Source: Panax quinquefolius
Lineage: Eukaryota > Streptophyta > Magnoliopsida > Apiales > Araliaceae
DNA: 64,000 nt
Direction: 5' to 3'
Assembly (NCBI GenBank): GCA_020205615.1
Contig: JAINUW010000212.1
Coordinates: 49,909-113,908 of the forward strand
A model generated the notes under the pieces. That model did no database searches and had not been told where the DNA came from. It was given only the letters and a program-made list of their open reading frames with translations. Every line of letters starts with the position of its first letter. Position 1 is the first letter of the stretch. The position numbers and the translations under genes are program-made. This document shows, piece after piece, positions 11,729-22,935 of this stretch.

Positions 11729-11840
11729 CGAACCACTTGTCGTTTCACATTCACGTGCGCCGAACCACTTGTCGTTTTCACATTACACTGGCGTCAAAGC
11801 CAATTCGTCAAGCCACTTGCTTTTCACATGGCAGCAGTGC
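11729..11840 (+). repeat. ~40-bp GCCACTTG array in B1 LTR
   Basis: Three to four imperfect units containing CGAACCACTTGTCGTTTCAC or CAAGCCACTTGCTTTTCAC lie between the ACC array and the TATA box. CACTTG and CACGTG-like cores resemble bHLH E-boxes, but that role is inference. Confidence 0.65.
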
Positions 11841-11856
11841 TAAGCTAGAAATATTC

Positions 11857-11865
11857 TATAAATAG
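11857..11865 (+). promoter_or_regulatory. TATA box of B1 5' LTR
   Basis: TATAAATAG followed by AGGCCTAGGCTTC. The same core is at 19018-19027, 26469-26478 and 33957-33966 on the minus strand. Confidence 0.65.
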
Positions 11866-12069
11866 AGGCCTAGGCTTCATTATTTTCACGAATTCATTCA
11901 AGTTTATATAGAGAGAAAATATAGAGAATAAGAGAAAGAAGAAGAGTATTTTGTTACTTCTTTCTGCGAGTATTCAATCTTCTACCAAATGTAAGGGATG
12001 TTATTCTTTCTTATTCATGAAGAGAAGCTGTTGTTATTCCATTGCTTATTATTACATTGGAATAACTTT

Positions 12070-12480
12070 TGTATAAGTGGTTTACCCTATACTTGGTGAC
12101 ATTCTTCTATTATTACATTGGAACATCCACATACATGTGTTTTACACGGGACTGGTTCCGTCTTTATTATTATTCTCATTGGAACATCCACATGCATGTG
12201 TTTTACAGGACTGGTTAAAATCTTTATTATTCTGTTGGAACATCACATGCATGTGTTTTACAAGGGACTGGTTAAAATCTTTATTATTCATTGGAATATC
12301 CTATCGTGTGTTTTACAACGGATCCGGTTCCATCTTTATTATTCATTGGAACATCACAGCCGATTGTGAATTTCACCGACTTTGGTTCCGATTCTTTATT
12401 ATTCATTGGAATAACTTTTATGCATGCGATACATCGCATGCATGGTGATTTCTTTTGTTATTCCATTATTTATTATACCC
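12070..12480 (+). repeat. ~62-bp array in transcribed part of B1 LTR
   Basis: Six to seven units, each roughly CATTGGAACATC, a CATGTGTTTTAC block, a GGACTGGTT block and CTTTATTATT. Some units hold the palindrome CATGCATG. Open frames through the array encode repeated MCFTGLV-like peptides and are a by-product. Matching arrays are at 18530-18800, 25920-26290 and 33400-33770. Confidence 0.85.
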
Positions 12481-13522
12481 GGTTGGTTAAAACTTTGACT
12501 TATACTCCATGAAATTAGTGGAATATCCTCGATATTTGCGTTTCATCCAAAGATCTTTTCATGAAAATATTCTTCCGATCATTCTTGAATTTTACTCTAC
12601 AAAACAAGATGTCGTGTTGATAATTTGGGCGTTAATAATTCTGGATAAAATAATTCTTGAACTTATTTTATTGAATTCTTATATCATTGTCATCATCCTC
12701 ATATTTATATTTTTTAAAGTCATACGTGGCTTTTGTAGAAGCATGGATGGACTTGGTATGATTATGACTGAGGATTATTCGGTGTAATCATAATAGTAAT
12801 GTTACAAGTGATGTGGTAAAAATCCTCGATGGTAGTAGTGCATTGATGGACATTTGTTGGCATGATCATGACCATTAATGAATACACAACTATTCTTGGC
12901 CCGTAGTGCGGGGAATAATTGTGGTCGTGATCTTAAAGAATATCCTGGTGGTAGTAGTGCGGGGTGATTCGATGATGTGGATTATTTATTAAAGTTTGAG
13001 TCTCAAATTTATAATGATGATGAAAAACCTTTTAAATCATAAAAGATAGTAGATTTTATTTTCTACTTGACTCTTTTAATGGATTAAGATATTCAGCCGC
13101 AGATTAAACCGGTCGGTTTATCATTGTATTTTATCGGTTTAACATTGTTGAAGACTATTGATAATTTATTCGCATTATCTTAGTCATAATATTTCTTCTT
13201 GGGCTAGTTGAGCTCACCCTTTCTTTCCGTTCTCTTGTGAAATGAGAATATAAGTTGGGGGACTAGAGGGAAAGCAGTGATGGTCACGAAGATAGCATTA
13301 GTAGTCCCTACTATTACGTGAAATAGTGTGATAATAATTGTAATGAGGACTTTTTGTTTGAGTTTGTATAATATCTAGTGAAGCGATATTTGTATTTAAA
13401 CTCACGATTTATGTCGTATTATTGCATACACGCAGTTATGTTAATAAGTTGTATTTAAATTATGTACCATGTAAGTGGCGACCCAAGATAGGTGATGTAT
13501 ACCTAATTTGGGGGCGTCGCGA

Positions 13523-13535
13523 TTAATATCGAGCT
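13523..13535 (+). other. B1 primer-binding site
   Basis: TTAATATCGAGCT follows the LTR end. Compared with TGGTATCAGAGC, the initiator tRNA-Met complement, it lacks the A of CAG and has two further changes. Confidence 0.7.
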
Positions 13536-13698
13536 TAGGATATGATCCCTGCTAAGATGTGAGAATAGTACTAGGAGGGAGAGCAGGGAATACCTTATTT
13601 AGTATGACCTACCTAAGTTTATGTCTTTATTTTATTGGTTGGTCGGAAGAAGATAGGGATAATTTGTTACACGTCGATTAACCTTTTGTTTTGTGGCG

Positions 13699-14880
13699 AT
13701 GTCTGAAAATGACATCGAGAATGTTGAGAATATGATGGGCGCTTGAGCGATTGTTGATTCACCACATATCAATAATCGGGATAATGTGCATCGAAAGGCG
13801 ACAATCCTCATGCAAACAACAACACCGACCAAATGATGAATGATCAAATGTTTGAGGCTTTATACGATTTTTATGCAACAATGAAGCGAGAGCGACTTCG
13901 TCCCAAAACGTAGGTGGAAACACGGAAAACTCTCGGTGGTCACCGCTAAACAATTCAAGGAGCTGGGACCACCGGAGTTTAAGGGAGAGCCAAAACCACT
14001 TGGCGGAAGCATGGATAAAGCAGATTACCAAGATATTTGATGTCTTGGGATGCTTCGAGAGCAAAAGGTTCCCTACTACGCCTTTATGTTGTCATATGAG
14101 AAGATTCTTGGTGGAAATCGGTAAAACGTACTTTCGACTTCTTTATCTTGAAGATATCTTGGGAGAAGTTCGGGGAGTCATTCAACGACAAATACTTTCA
14201 CGAAAGTATTCGCCATAATGAAGGAGGTGGAATTTATCAAGTTGGAACAAAACAATATATATAGTGTCGCATGATACGAGGCAAAATTTGCATGAGTTAT
14301 CACGGGTTCGTCCCACTTGGTGGATAATGAAAGAGAATGGCGCGAATGTTTTTAAGAGGTTTGAAGCGGGATATCGTCAACATCTTATTTCTCATAAACC
14401 GTGTTTGTATTCGGATGTTGTAAATAGGGCTTAATTAGTGGAAGCGATAATGAGTCAACCAACTAAAAAGAAGCGGTAAGCAAAATTATAATACCGGAGA
14501 GTAGTCATCGAGCGGTGGACAACAAGCGTGGAGGGAATCAACGGGCCGGATATGGTAACCACTTGATTGGTAATCGAGGCCAAAATAATAAGAATGAACA
14601 TTTCAAGAAAGCGGAGATTCAATGATGGTGGAAAGACGTCAACACGGCACCCATTGTTAAGGAAGGAGAAAGACCACCTATCATATGCTTCAAATGCGGA
14701 GGAGAGGGACACATCGATCAAGCTGCGATAAATGCGAGTCAAAGCGTGTTATAATTGTGGAAGATAAGGTCACTTAGCTCGATTTTGTCGTTCATCAAGA
14801 CAAATTAAACTAGGATGGAGGCACCAAAGGCCATCCCAAAAAATTCAAAAAGCTAGAAGTCTGAGGGAGGCGTTTGTTGT
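13699..14880 (+). pseudogene. B1 gag, broken
   Basis: Starts at ATG 13699 (MSENDIENVE). The central Gag domain at about 14000-14350 carries KIFDVLGC, and two neighbouring zinc knuckles lie at about 14690-14790. The first has a CFKCGG pattern. The second reads C-Y-N-C with a stop where Glu-Gly is expected, and ends HLARFC. Paired knuckles are shared by both families here. Frames change several times, so the product is not intact. Confidence 0.88.
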
Positions 14881-15420
14881 GACCTCCCAAAGAGCGAAAA
14901 GAATCCAGAATGAGGTCATCACGGGTAAGCTTATCATAAACTCTAATGAAGTCTATACTTTATTTGATCTGGGTTCTACCCATTCTTTTATTTCTCCTAC
15001 TTGCGCTCATCGATTAAATTTGACTCAGGAGAAATTAGACTTTGACTTATTTGTGGAAACTCCGTTGGGAGAAACCTTCATTACATCCCTTTGTTTATAA
15101 GTCTTGTTTGGTTCAAATCGGTACCCTCACATTACTGTCGATCTTATTTCATTAAAAATACTTGCATTTGACGTGATTCTGTGGATTGATTGGTTAACTA
15201 CTTATCATGCAAAATTGATTATTTTCGTAAGGTTGTTAGCTTTCATATTCCTAATCAACCTATTATGCGAATTCAAACGACCAAACCATTAAAATCAATC
15301 ACGGTCATCTCAAGCCATAAAGCTATTCGTTTATTGAAAAGCGGATGTCAAGCTTTCTTAGCTCATATCATGATTTAAATAAAAATACGTCGATTTTAAG
15401 CGATATTCCTATTGTTAATA
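14880..15420 (+). pseudogene. B1 aspartic protease and linker, truncated
   Basis: An open frame at 14879-15100 covers the protease start: NSNEVYTLFDLGSTHSFIS then AHRLNL. The catalytic triplet reads D-L-G rather than the usual D-S/T-G. A second frame continues with ILAFDVILWIDWL. The reading ends in the linker before RT at IPIVN (about 15418), where the large deletion begins. Confidence 0.88.
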
Positions 15421-16126
15421 AAATCCTCGATGGTAGTAGTGCATCGTTGATGGACATTTGTTGGCATGATCATGACCATTAATGAATACACAACTATTCT
15501 CGGCCGTAGTAGGGGAATAATTGTGGTCGTGATACTAAAGAATATCCTTGGCGTAGTAGTGCGGGGTGATTCGATGATGTGGATTATTTATTAAAAGTGA
15601 GTCTCAAATATATAATGATGATGAAAAAACCTTTTAAATCATAAAAGATAGTAGATTTTATTTTCTACTTGACTCTTTTAATGGATTAGATATTAAGCTA
15701 TGATTAAAGCTGGTTGTCTATTGTATTTTATCGGTTTAACATTGTTGAAGACTATTAATAATTTATTACGCATTATCTTAGTCATAATATTTCTTACTTT
15801 GAAATTTAGTTGAAGCTCACCCTTTCTTTTCTTTGTTTCTTCTTGAAATGAGAATATATATTTGGGACGAGTCGGGGAAAGCAGTGATGGTCACGAAGAT
15901 AGCATTAGTAGTCCTCACTATTACGTGAAATAGTGTGATAATAATTGTAATGAGGATTTTTTGTTTGAGTTTGTATAATATCTAGTAGGCGATATTTGTA
16001 TTTAAACTCATGATTTATGTCGTATTGTACATTTACAGTTATGTTAATAAGTTGTATTTAAATTACATCTTCATATAAGTGGCCACCCAAGATATATGAT
16101 GTATACCTAATTTTGGGAGCGTCACA
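15421..16126 (+). repeat. B1 3' LTR, truncated
   Basis: The sequence from AAATCCTCGATGGTAGTAG to the GCGTCACA end matches about 12815-13519 of the 5' LTR. The first ~1.9 kb of the LTR, including its promoter, is gone. TTAAA follows directly. Confidence 0.9.
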
Positions 16127-16131
16127 TTAAA
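16127..16131. repeat. Right target-site duplication of B1 (TTAAA)
   Basis: Identical to 1269-1273 and directly adjoining the LTR end. Confidence 0.9.
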
Positions 16132-16708
16132 TACTAAATACACCAGCAAGAATCTGTGGCTCATTTTAGACTCTCACTCCAATACATACTACTTTAGTTA
16201 GGAGAATTCCATACTATAGTTTGACATGAAAATACTCTCACTGGTCGGAGCCATGTTATTTTGTTCACTTGCATACAACTACAAGTAGGCATATTTCAAC
16301 AATTTCGTGTGTTAAATAAATACTACTACTACTACTACTACTACTACTATATAGACTATATATTGACATTAATTTTACCGATTGCATCTACTAGCATTTG
16401 AAAGGCTATTTTCTGTAATGAATTTTGTTAAGGATAAATTTCGGATTGATTTAATGCTTGTATGTTGATTTATATTAAATATGATATTTTTGTCATTATA
16501 CAATATTTTCAAGGAATGAAGGCTCCGCGAATAATTTGTAAATACTAATTTTATTTGAATTTAAGTTGTTTTATAAAATATTTAATTTTAAGATATTTTA
16601 TGTATTTTTCATGTTTGTTAATATGGTATTAAGTTTGAGTTTTGTTTATATCGCATTTTTTATTTTATTTTTACAATATATGTACTCATTTAAAATTTTG
16701 GGTCTGTC

Positions 16709-16752
<44 letters not shown>

Positions 16753-16756
16753 TGAA
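16132..16756. other. AT-rich spacer with two microsatellites
   Basis: No gene is visible. It holds a (CTA)n run at 16321-16351 and a (TA)n run at 16712-16750. The open frame at 16566-16751 is low-complexity Phe/Ile/Tyr and ends in the TA run. Confidence 0.8.
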
Positions 16757-16974
16757 AGGATCAAGAATAGAATTCTTAAATAGCGAGAATGCCTTAAATA
16801 ATAGAATTTTATCAAACAGCGTAGTTTTGATAAGACGCTATGGCATTTTGTAAAATACGGTGGCATGGTATTTACAAAAATGCCATCGCGCTCTTATCAA
16901 AACTACGTCGCTTTGATAAAATTCTATTATTTAAGAGATTCTACTACAACTGAAAGAGTCTACTATTGATCCTA
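16757..16974. mobile_element. Foldback MITE-like element 3 inside a TA microsatellite
   Basis: The ends are AGGATCAA and its inverse TTGATCCT. The arms share TTAAATAATAGAATTTTATC, then GTAGTTTTGATAAG and GCATTTT in inverted order. TA runs lie on both sides (16712-16750 and from about 16980), as expected if a TA-targeting element landed in a TA microsatellite. No coding capacity. Confidence 0.75.
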
Positions 16975-17030
16975 TATCGATATATATATATATTATTTCT
17001 CATTTTGTTTCACTCTATCGAAATCACTCC

Positions 17031-17315
17031 GAGCTCACCCTCCTTTTTTTATAAAAAAAACATAACTAATAAAAAATGTATAATAATTTTTGGAATTGAA
17101 AGTTTTTTTAAAAAAAGTGTTTTTGGTGTGATTTGGGTACATATAACAAAACAGTGTTGTACAAATTGTATAACACTGCTTTGCTATATGTACCAAAATC
17201 ACACCCAAAATATTTTTTTAAAAAAAACTTTCAATTCCAAAAATTATTATACATTTTTTATTAGTTATGTTTTTTTTTATTAAAAAAAAACGCAGGGTGA
17301 ACTTGGGGTGAGCTC
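17031..17315. mobile_element. Foldback MITE-like element 4
   Basis: A long near-perfect hairpin begins GAGCTCACCC and ends GGGGTGAGCTC. The arms share CATAACTAATAAAAAATG, TATAATAATTTTTGGAATTG and GGTACATATA blocks in inverted order around a short centre. The open frame 16966-17283 runs through both arms and is an artefact of the palindrome. Confidence 0.85.
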
Positions 17316-17340
17316 AATAAGGGTGAGCTTAAGATCCTTG

Positions 17341-17374
<34 letters not shown>
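17341..17374. repeat. (CT)n(TA)n compound microsatellite at left edge of C/D
   Basis: CT repeats followed by TA repeats run directly into the TGTGACG end of the C LTR. A similar compound run is at 35090-35128, about 155 bp beyond the other end of C/D. Confidence 0.9.
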
Positions 17375-19996
17375 TGTGACGCCCCCAAAATTAGGTATAC
17401 ATCACCCATTTTGAGTCGCCACTTACATAGTATGCAATTTAAATACAACTTATTAACATAAGCATGCCGTGTACAATCGACATAAAGCGTGAGTTTAAAT
17501 ACAAATATAAATCTACTAGATATTATACAAACTCAAACAAAAAGTCCTCATTACAATTATTATCACACTATTTTACAGAATAGTGAGGACTACTAATGCT
17601 ATCTTGGGACCATCACTCGTTTCCCGAGCTCGTCCCGGCTATATTATCATTTCAAGAGAAACGGTGAAAGAAAGGGTGAGCTCAACTAGCTCAAAGAAGA
17701 AATATTATGACTAAGATAATGCGAATAAATTATCAATAGTCTTCAACAATGTTAAAGCGATAAAATACAATAGACACCGGTTTAAGCTGCGGTGAATATC
17801 TGATCCATTAAAAGAGTCAAGTAGAAAATAAAATCTACTATCTTTTAGGTTTTAAAGGTTTTTCATCTTTATATAATTTGAGACTCGACTTTAATAAATA
17901 TTCCACATCATCGAATCACCCACACTACTACGGCCGAGGATATTCTTTAGTATCACGACCACAATTATTCATGCACTACGGGCGAGAATATTTGTGTATT
18001 CATTAATGGTCATGATCATGCCAACAAATGTCCATCAATGCACTACTGACCATTGAGAATTTTTACCACATCATTTGTAACATTACTAATGATTACAATC
18101 GAATAGTCTCTCGGTCATAATCATACCAAGTCCATCTATGCACTTCTGAGCCATGAGATGACTTTAAAAAATATAAACATGAGGATGATGACAATGATAT
18201 AAGAATTGATAAAACAAGTTCAAGAATTATTTTATCCAGAATTATTAACGTCAAATTGTCAACATAATCTTTGTTTTGTAGAGTAAAATTCAAGAATGAT
18301 CGGAAGAATATTTCCATGAAAAGATCTTTGGATGAAAGCGCAAATATCGAGGATATTCTACTAATTTCATGGAGTATAGAAGTCAAAGTTTTAACCAATT
18401 TGGGTATAATAAAGAATGGAATAACAAAAGAAATCACCGTAAATGCGATAGGCCTTGAGATGCGAGTTATTCAGCAGAATAATAAATAACGGAATCGAGG
18501 TCGGTGAAATTCACACCAAGCGAGGATGTTCAGCGAATAATAAAGATGGAACCGGATCCGATGTAAAACACACGAGATAGGATATTCAACAGAATAATAA
18601 AAAGCGGAACCGAGTCGGTGTAAAACACTGCGAGACGAGGATGTTCAGCAGAATAATAAAAAAGGCGGAACCAGGTCGGTGTAAAACACACAGACAAGAT
18701 GTTCCAATGAGAATGATAAAAGGCGGAACGGTCAGGTGTAAAACACATGACAGGATGTTCCAACGAATAATAGAAGAATGTCACCAAGTATAGGGTAAAC
18801 CACTTATACTGAGTTATTCCAATGAGAATAATAAGCGATGGAATAACATGAGTTCTCTTCATGAATAAGAAAGAATAACACCCCTTACATTTGGTAGGAG
18901 ATTGAATCTTTGCGGCGGTGTAATAACAAAATACTCTTCTTCTTTCTCTCTTATTCTCTCTATACTTTCTCTCTATAGCTTGAATGAATTAAGTGAAAAT
19001 AATGAAGCCCTAGGCCTCTATTTATAGAAGATTTCTAGCTTAGCACTGCTAAAGTGTGAAAAAAGAAAAGTGGCTTGGCTAATGATGTTGATATTTGGTT
19101 TGGCGCTTTTGTAATGTGAAGCGACAAGTGGTTCGGATCTTTGTAATGTGAAACGACAAGTGGTTCGGACGTCGGTAAAGGTAATTACTATTAACGAAGG
19201 TAAATACTATTGGCGAAGGTAAATACTATTCACAAGGATAATTACTATTGTGAAGGTAAATACTATTCACAAGGGTAATTACTATTGACGAAGATAAATA
19301 CTATTCACAAAAGGTAATTACTATTGTGAAGGTAAATACTATTCACAAGGGTAATTACTATTGGTGAAGGTAAATCTTATTGATGAAGAGACTCTTAGAT
19401 GATGACATATGAGGCCCCCGTAAAATAATCAAACTTACCACAAATCATAACACATATTTAATCTTTGATAATTATTAATCATTTATAACTTGTCGTCTCA
19501 ATTATTGATTTAATACTATAACATATTATCTCGGATGATCTTGTGACAATAATTGAATCGATAATATAAGAGATATGATCGTGATTCTTGTAGTGATAAT
19601 TGAAGCATAGTGAGTGACTTCTCACGTAAGCATCGATAATCAATCTGGTAGTGTCTTCTTATGCGACCGCAGCGTATTCTTTGTACTTTTACCCGGGTAG
19701 TTCAAGCGGTTTTAACGGTAACACCTCATAGTTATTTTTATAAAAATATTTTTGTCGTTTTCTCGATCAAGCAATAATGTTGTTGTGGGGTCCACTGATG
19801 ATTGAGCCATTATACGAATATTCCCTAACAAAAGAATATTCCAGACCAAACGAATATTTTATAACAACTTGCATACTTTGCAAAATTTATAAATATTACC
19901 CACAACTATAACATTATATCAAATTTATTCCATAATATTCAAAAATAATATTTATAGAAAAATTCATCTTTATTTATAAAAGTTGGGGTCTTCTGA
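17375..19996 (-). repeat. C/D left LTR (3' LTR of C)
   Basis: Runs in element direction from GGGGTCTTCTGA at 19996 to the GACGCCCCCAAAATTAGG end at 17375. Contains the 62-bp array (18530-18800), the GCGACAAGTGG array (19060-19170) and the GTAATTACTATT array (19180-19385). Confidence 0.92.
19018..19027 (-). promoter_or_regulatory. TATA box of C/D left LTR
   Basis: CTATTTATAG, i.e. CTATAAATAG on the minus strand, beside AGGCCT as in B1. Confidence 0.6.
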
Positions 19997-20420
19997 CCTC
20001 CCTTCTTATGAAATTTACGCCCTCGAAATTAGAGTGCGATACACAGTATGTCGAAGAGGTAAGGATACCTTGATTTCATTTGATTCTAACTCCAAGTCAT
20101 TTCCTCAACATCATTGGTTCCTCCATAAAACTTTGACTTGAGGTATAACCTTGGGCGTAGAATATGTTCTTTCTTATCAAAATTTGAGCGGGAACCTCTT
20201 CATACGTCAAATCTTCCGCTATTTAAATGGGTTCTAACTTCGATAATATGGTTCGGGTCTTTCACATATTTACGTAACATAGATATGTGAAAAGCGTTAT
20301 GAACACGAGACGTATTTGGCGGTAAAAGCGAGTCTATAGGCCACGTTCCTACTCGATCGAGGATTAAAAATGGCCAGAGATGAATCGAGGATTAAGTTTT
20401 TTCCTCTCTTTCCAAATCTT
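19997..20420 (-). pseudogene. C chromodomain region and polypurine tract
   Basis: CCTCCCTTCTTATG is the purine tract on the minus strand. The adjoining minus-strand code gives a VPQVKVLWRNH-like strand at about 20110-20160 followed by an E-M-T-W-E-L-type segment and a RYPYLF-like end, the chromodomain layout of Tekay-type chromoviruses. Broken by small indels. Confidence 0.75.
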
Positions 20421-21671
20421 GTAACTCCTTTCCATGGAAGCGACTCTTAACAACACACATGATCTCTATATCGAATTCCCGTCCTTTCGATGAAGATCGG
20501 TATAACTCTTTTGTCGATTTTGTGAGGTTTTTATACGTTGTCGGATCGTTTGAATCTTTTAAAAGTAGTCATACGTACCAACTCCGGTCCCAACAGCGTT
20601 GCTTCACCCACCTCATCCCGGCATCTTGAGAAGCGACACTTTCTTCCATCTACAATGCTTGAATGGAGCCATGCCGATACTTGCTTGATAAGCTGTTGTT
20701 GTAGGAAAACTCCACCGATGGTAAGAACTTGTCCCAACTCCTTGAAATCAAGGACCACGAGTCTTAATAGATCTTGAGAGTTTGAATAGTCCTCTCCATT
20801 GTCCGGTAAAATGCGAGGATGATATGCCGAGCTAAATCGTAAATCTGTGCCCATAGCTTTTTGCAAACTAACCCAAAATCGTGAAGTGAATCTTGGGTCT
20901 CGATCGAAACTATGGATCTTAGGCATACCATGCGATCTTACAATCTCGTTTATGTACATCTGACGAAGGCGTTCAAGTGTATAAGTTTCTCGTATCGGTA
21001 AGAAATGAAGCGGACTTGGTCGATCTATCAACAATGACCCAAATCGCATCGATGCCTTGAGAAACCTTAGGAAGGCCGTGCTTGAAATCCATGGTAATGT
21101 GCTCCCACTTCCATTACGGAATTTCAAGTGGTTGCGATGGACCTTTTGGTACTTGATGCTCCGCTTTAACTCGTTGACAAGTTAGACACCTTGAGATAAA
21201 CAGCGCTATCTCTCTCTTCATATTGCTCCACCAAAATGTATGACGAATATCATGATACATTTTGGTACTCCCAGGATGGATTGCAAATGGTGTGTTGTGC
21301 GCCTCCATCATGATATTATACTTTAAATCAGGGTCGTTAGGAACACAAAGTCTGGAGTTGACTCGAAGTATTCCTTCTTCATCGATTCTTGCTTCCGGCA
21401 TAGCACCTTCTTGCACTTTCTTCCTCATACGCATCAGCTCCAGGTCTGTAGCTTGAGCAGCTTTAACTTTATCAATTAAAGTCGGTTCTACTCGTATACT
21501 CGCTGTCATCACATGCGTCCCTGGAGTCTTTAATTCTATCTCCATCCTTTGCAAGTCACACAAAATGGGCCTTTGCGTTGACAATATCGCACTTGTACTT
21601 GCATATGATTTCCTACTCGATCGTCGGCTACCACGTTTGCTTTTCGGGATGGTATTGGATGGTATGATCAT
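20420..21671 (-). pseudogene. C integrase, best preserved in the window
   Basis: Two overlapping open frames cover it. 21114-21671 holds the zinc-binding head with AHNTPFAIHPGS, YHDIRHTFWW and CLTCQRVKAEH. 20531-21127 holds the DDE core with FTSRFWVSLQKAMGTDLRFS, AYHP and LLRLVVLDFK, then the GEATLLGPELVRMT tail. The switch at 21114-21127 is one frameshift, and IWVIVDR/ITMDF-type residues near the core start are partly lost by another. Integrase would insert the cDNA into chromatin. Confidence 0.92.
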
Positions 21672-22010
21672 AATCTTTCAGCAGATTCAAGCCAGCGTCG
21701 TTGTCGCGTGTTGAGTTCCTTTTGAGTGAAGAAATATTTGAGGCTTTTATGATCAAGTAAAGATCTCCACTTTCTCCCATACAAGTAATGCCTCCAATTT
21801 TAAGTCTGAAGACAACATTTGCTGACTCTAGATCATGAGTAGGATAATTCCTCTCATATTCTTTGAGTTGTCATGAGGCATAGGCTATAACTTTTCCATG
21901 TTGCATAAGAACACATCCCGACCCTTTGCTAGAAGCATCTTTGTAGATGACAAATCCCTCAAGGCGGATGGTATTGTCGAGCAGTCTTTGAAATAAGTCT
22001 CCTCTTGAGT
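21671..22010 (-). pseudogene. C RNase H, broken
   Basis: Minus-strand pieces read [39 protein letters not shown] and [10 protein letters not shown], the order found in Ty3/gypsy RNase H, with catalytic acidic positions present in the Asp and Glu of these motifs. An in-frame stop and indels separate them. RNase H would degrade the RNA strand during cDNA synthesis. Confidence 0.85.
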
Positions 22011-22935
22011 TCTTGAAAACTCTTCTCACATTCTTCGCTCAATAGAACTTTGTATCTTTCTTCCAATTTGAGTCGATGGAATAGCGATTCGAGAAAATCC
22101 TTCCACGAATCTCCAGAGATAATAACCAATTAAAGCAAGAAAGCTACGTGCCGGTCCTTTGATTTAGGTTGTTCCCGACTTTGAATAGCTTGATCTTTCT
22201 TTGGGTCAGCAGATATTCCATGACTTGATACCACGTGCCCAAGGAATGCTACTTCTTGAGCCGAACTCGCATTTCTTCAACTTGGCATAAAGCTTATATT
22301 CACGAAGCTTTTGGAGTGTCGACCTCAAGTGTTTGCTCATGATCTTCACGGCTTTTGGAATAAATAAGGATGTCATCGATAAAGGCGACCACAAAGTGAT
22401 CTAAATATTCCTTGAATACTCGGTTCATCATATCCATGAAGGCGGCGGAGCATTAGTCGATCAAAGGACATGACTAGGAATTCATAATGCCGTCTAGGAG
22501 TTACGGCCGCGTCTTTGGAATGTCGTGATTCTAATCTTCAATTGGTGATATCCGGAGCGAAGATCGATCTTTGAAAAGAATTTGGCTCCTTTTATTTGGT
22601 CGAAGCAGGTCATCAATACGTGGCAATGGATACCTATTTTTGATGGTGACGTGATTTGACTCCAGATAATCAATACAAAATCGCATACTCCCATCTTTCT
22701 TCTTCACGAATAGAAACAGAGCACCCCGAGGAGAAGTACTAGGGCGAATAAAGCCCGATGTCTAACAATTCCTGCGGTTGGGTCTTTAACTCCACGAAGT
22801 TCAATAGGAGCCATTCGATATGGGGCTTTGGAAATAGGTTTTGTCTGGGGTTCAAGGTCGATACAAAATTGATTTCACGCTCTGAGGGGTAGGCAGGGAA
22901 GTTCTTGAGGAATCGTCGGAAATTTATTAACAATA
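22010..22935 (-). pseudogene. C reverse transcriptase, broken
   Basis: Open pieces carry [15 protein letters not shown] (within 22494-22694) with the first catalytic Asp, and [16 protein letters not shown] (within 22206-22394). Between them lies a [13 protein letters not shown] catalytic block at about 22355-22385, preceded by DHFVVAF. The piece 22739-22933 is the region before RT (PAYPSEREI). Order and motifs are those of chromovirus RT. Confidence 0.9.

Larger units (their letters stand above)
11365..13519 (+). repeat. B1 5' LTR, distal part
   Basis: Continues the LTR interrupted at 1740. AAGATTATCATC at its start picks up the sequence found uninterrupted in C/D. It contains three tandem arrays and a TATA box, and ends at GGGGGCGTCGC before the primer-binding site. 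Confidence 0.9.
1274..16126 (+). mobile_element. B1: family-2 Ty3/gypsy chromovirus, internally deleted, split by nested element A
   Basis: The element starts TGTAAGACCCC and ends GCGTCACA, between perfect TTAAA duplications. Its 5' LTR is interrupted by minus-strand element A (1741-11364). Removing A makes the LTR match the family-2 LTRs of C/D continuously. After the LTR come a primer-binding site, gag and protease. The sequence then jumps at about 15420 from the protease/RT linker straight into the middle of the 3' LTR, so RT, RNase H, integrase and chromodomain are absent. B1 cannot move on its own. Insertion of B1 preceded that of A. Confidence 0.92.

Noticed and set aside
12077..12512. 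Overlapping open frames with repeated MCFTGLV-type peptides, and their counterparts at 18530-18862, 25918-26331 and 33439-33742
   Set aside because: These are translations of the 62-bp LTR array. All frames stay open because of the repeat, with no start context or domain.
16966..17283. 105-codon open frame
   Set aside because: It spans both arms of foldback element 4. The peptide is a low-complexity by-product of the hairpin.
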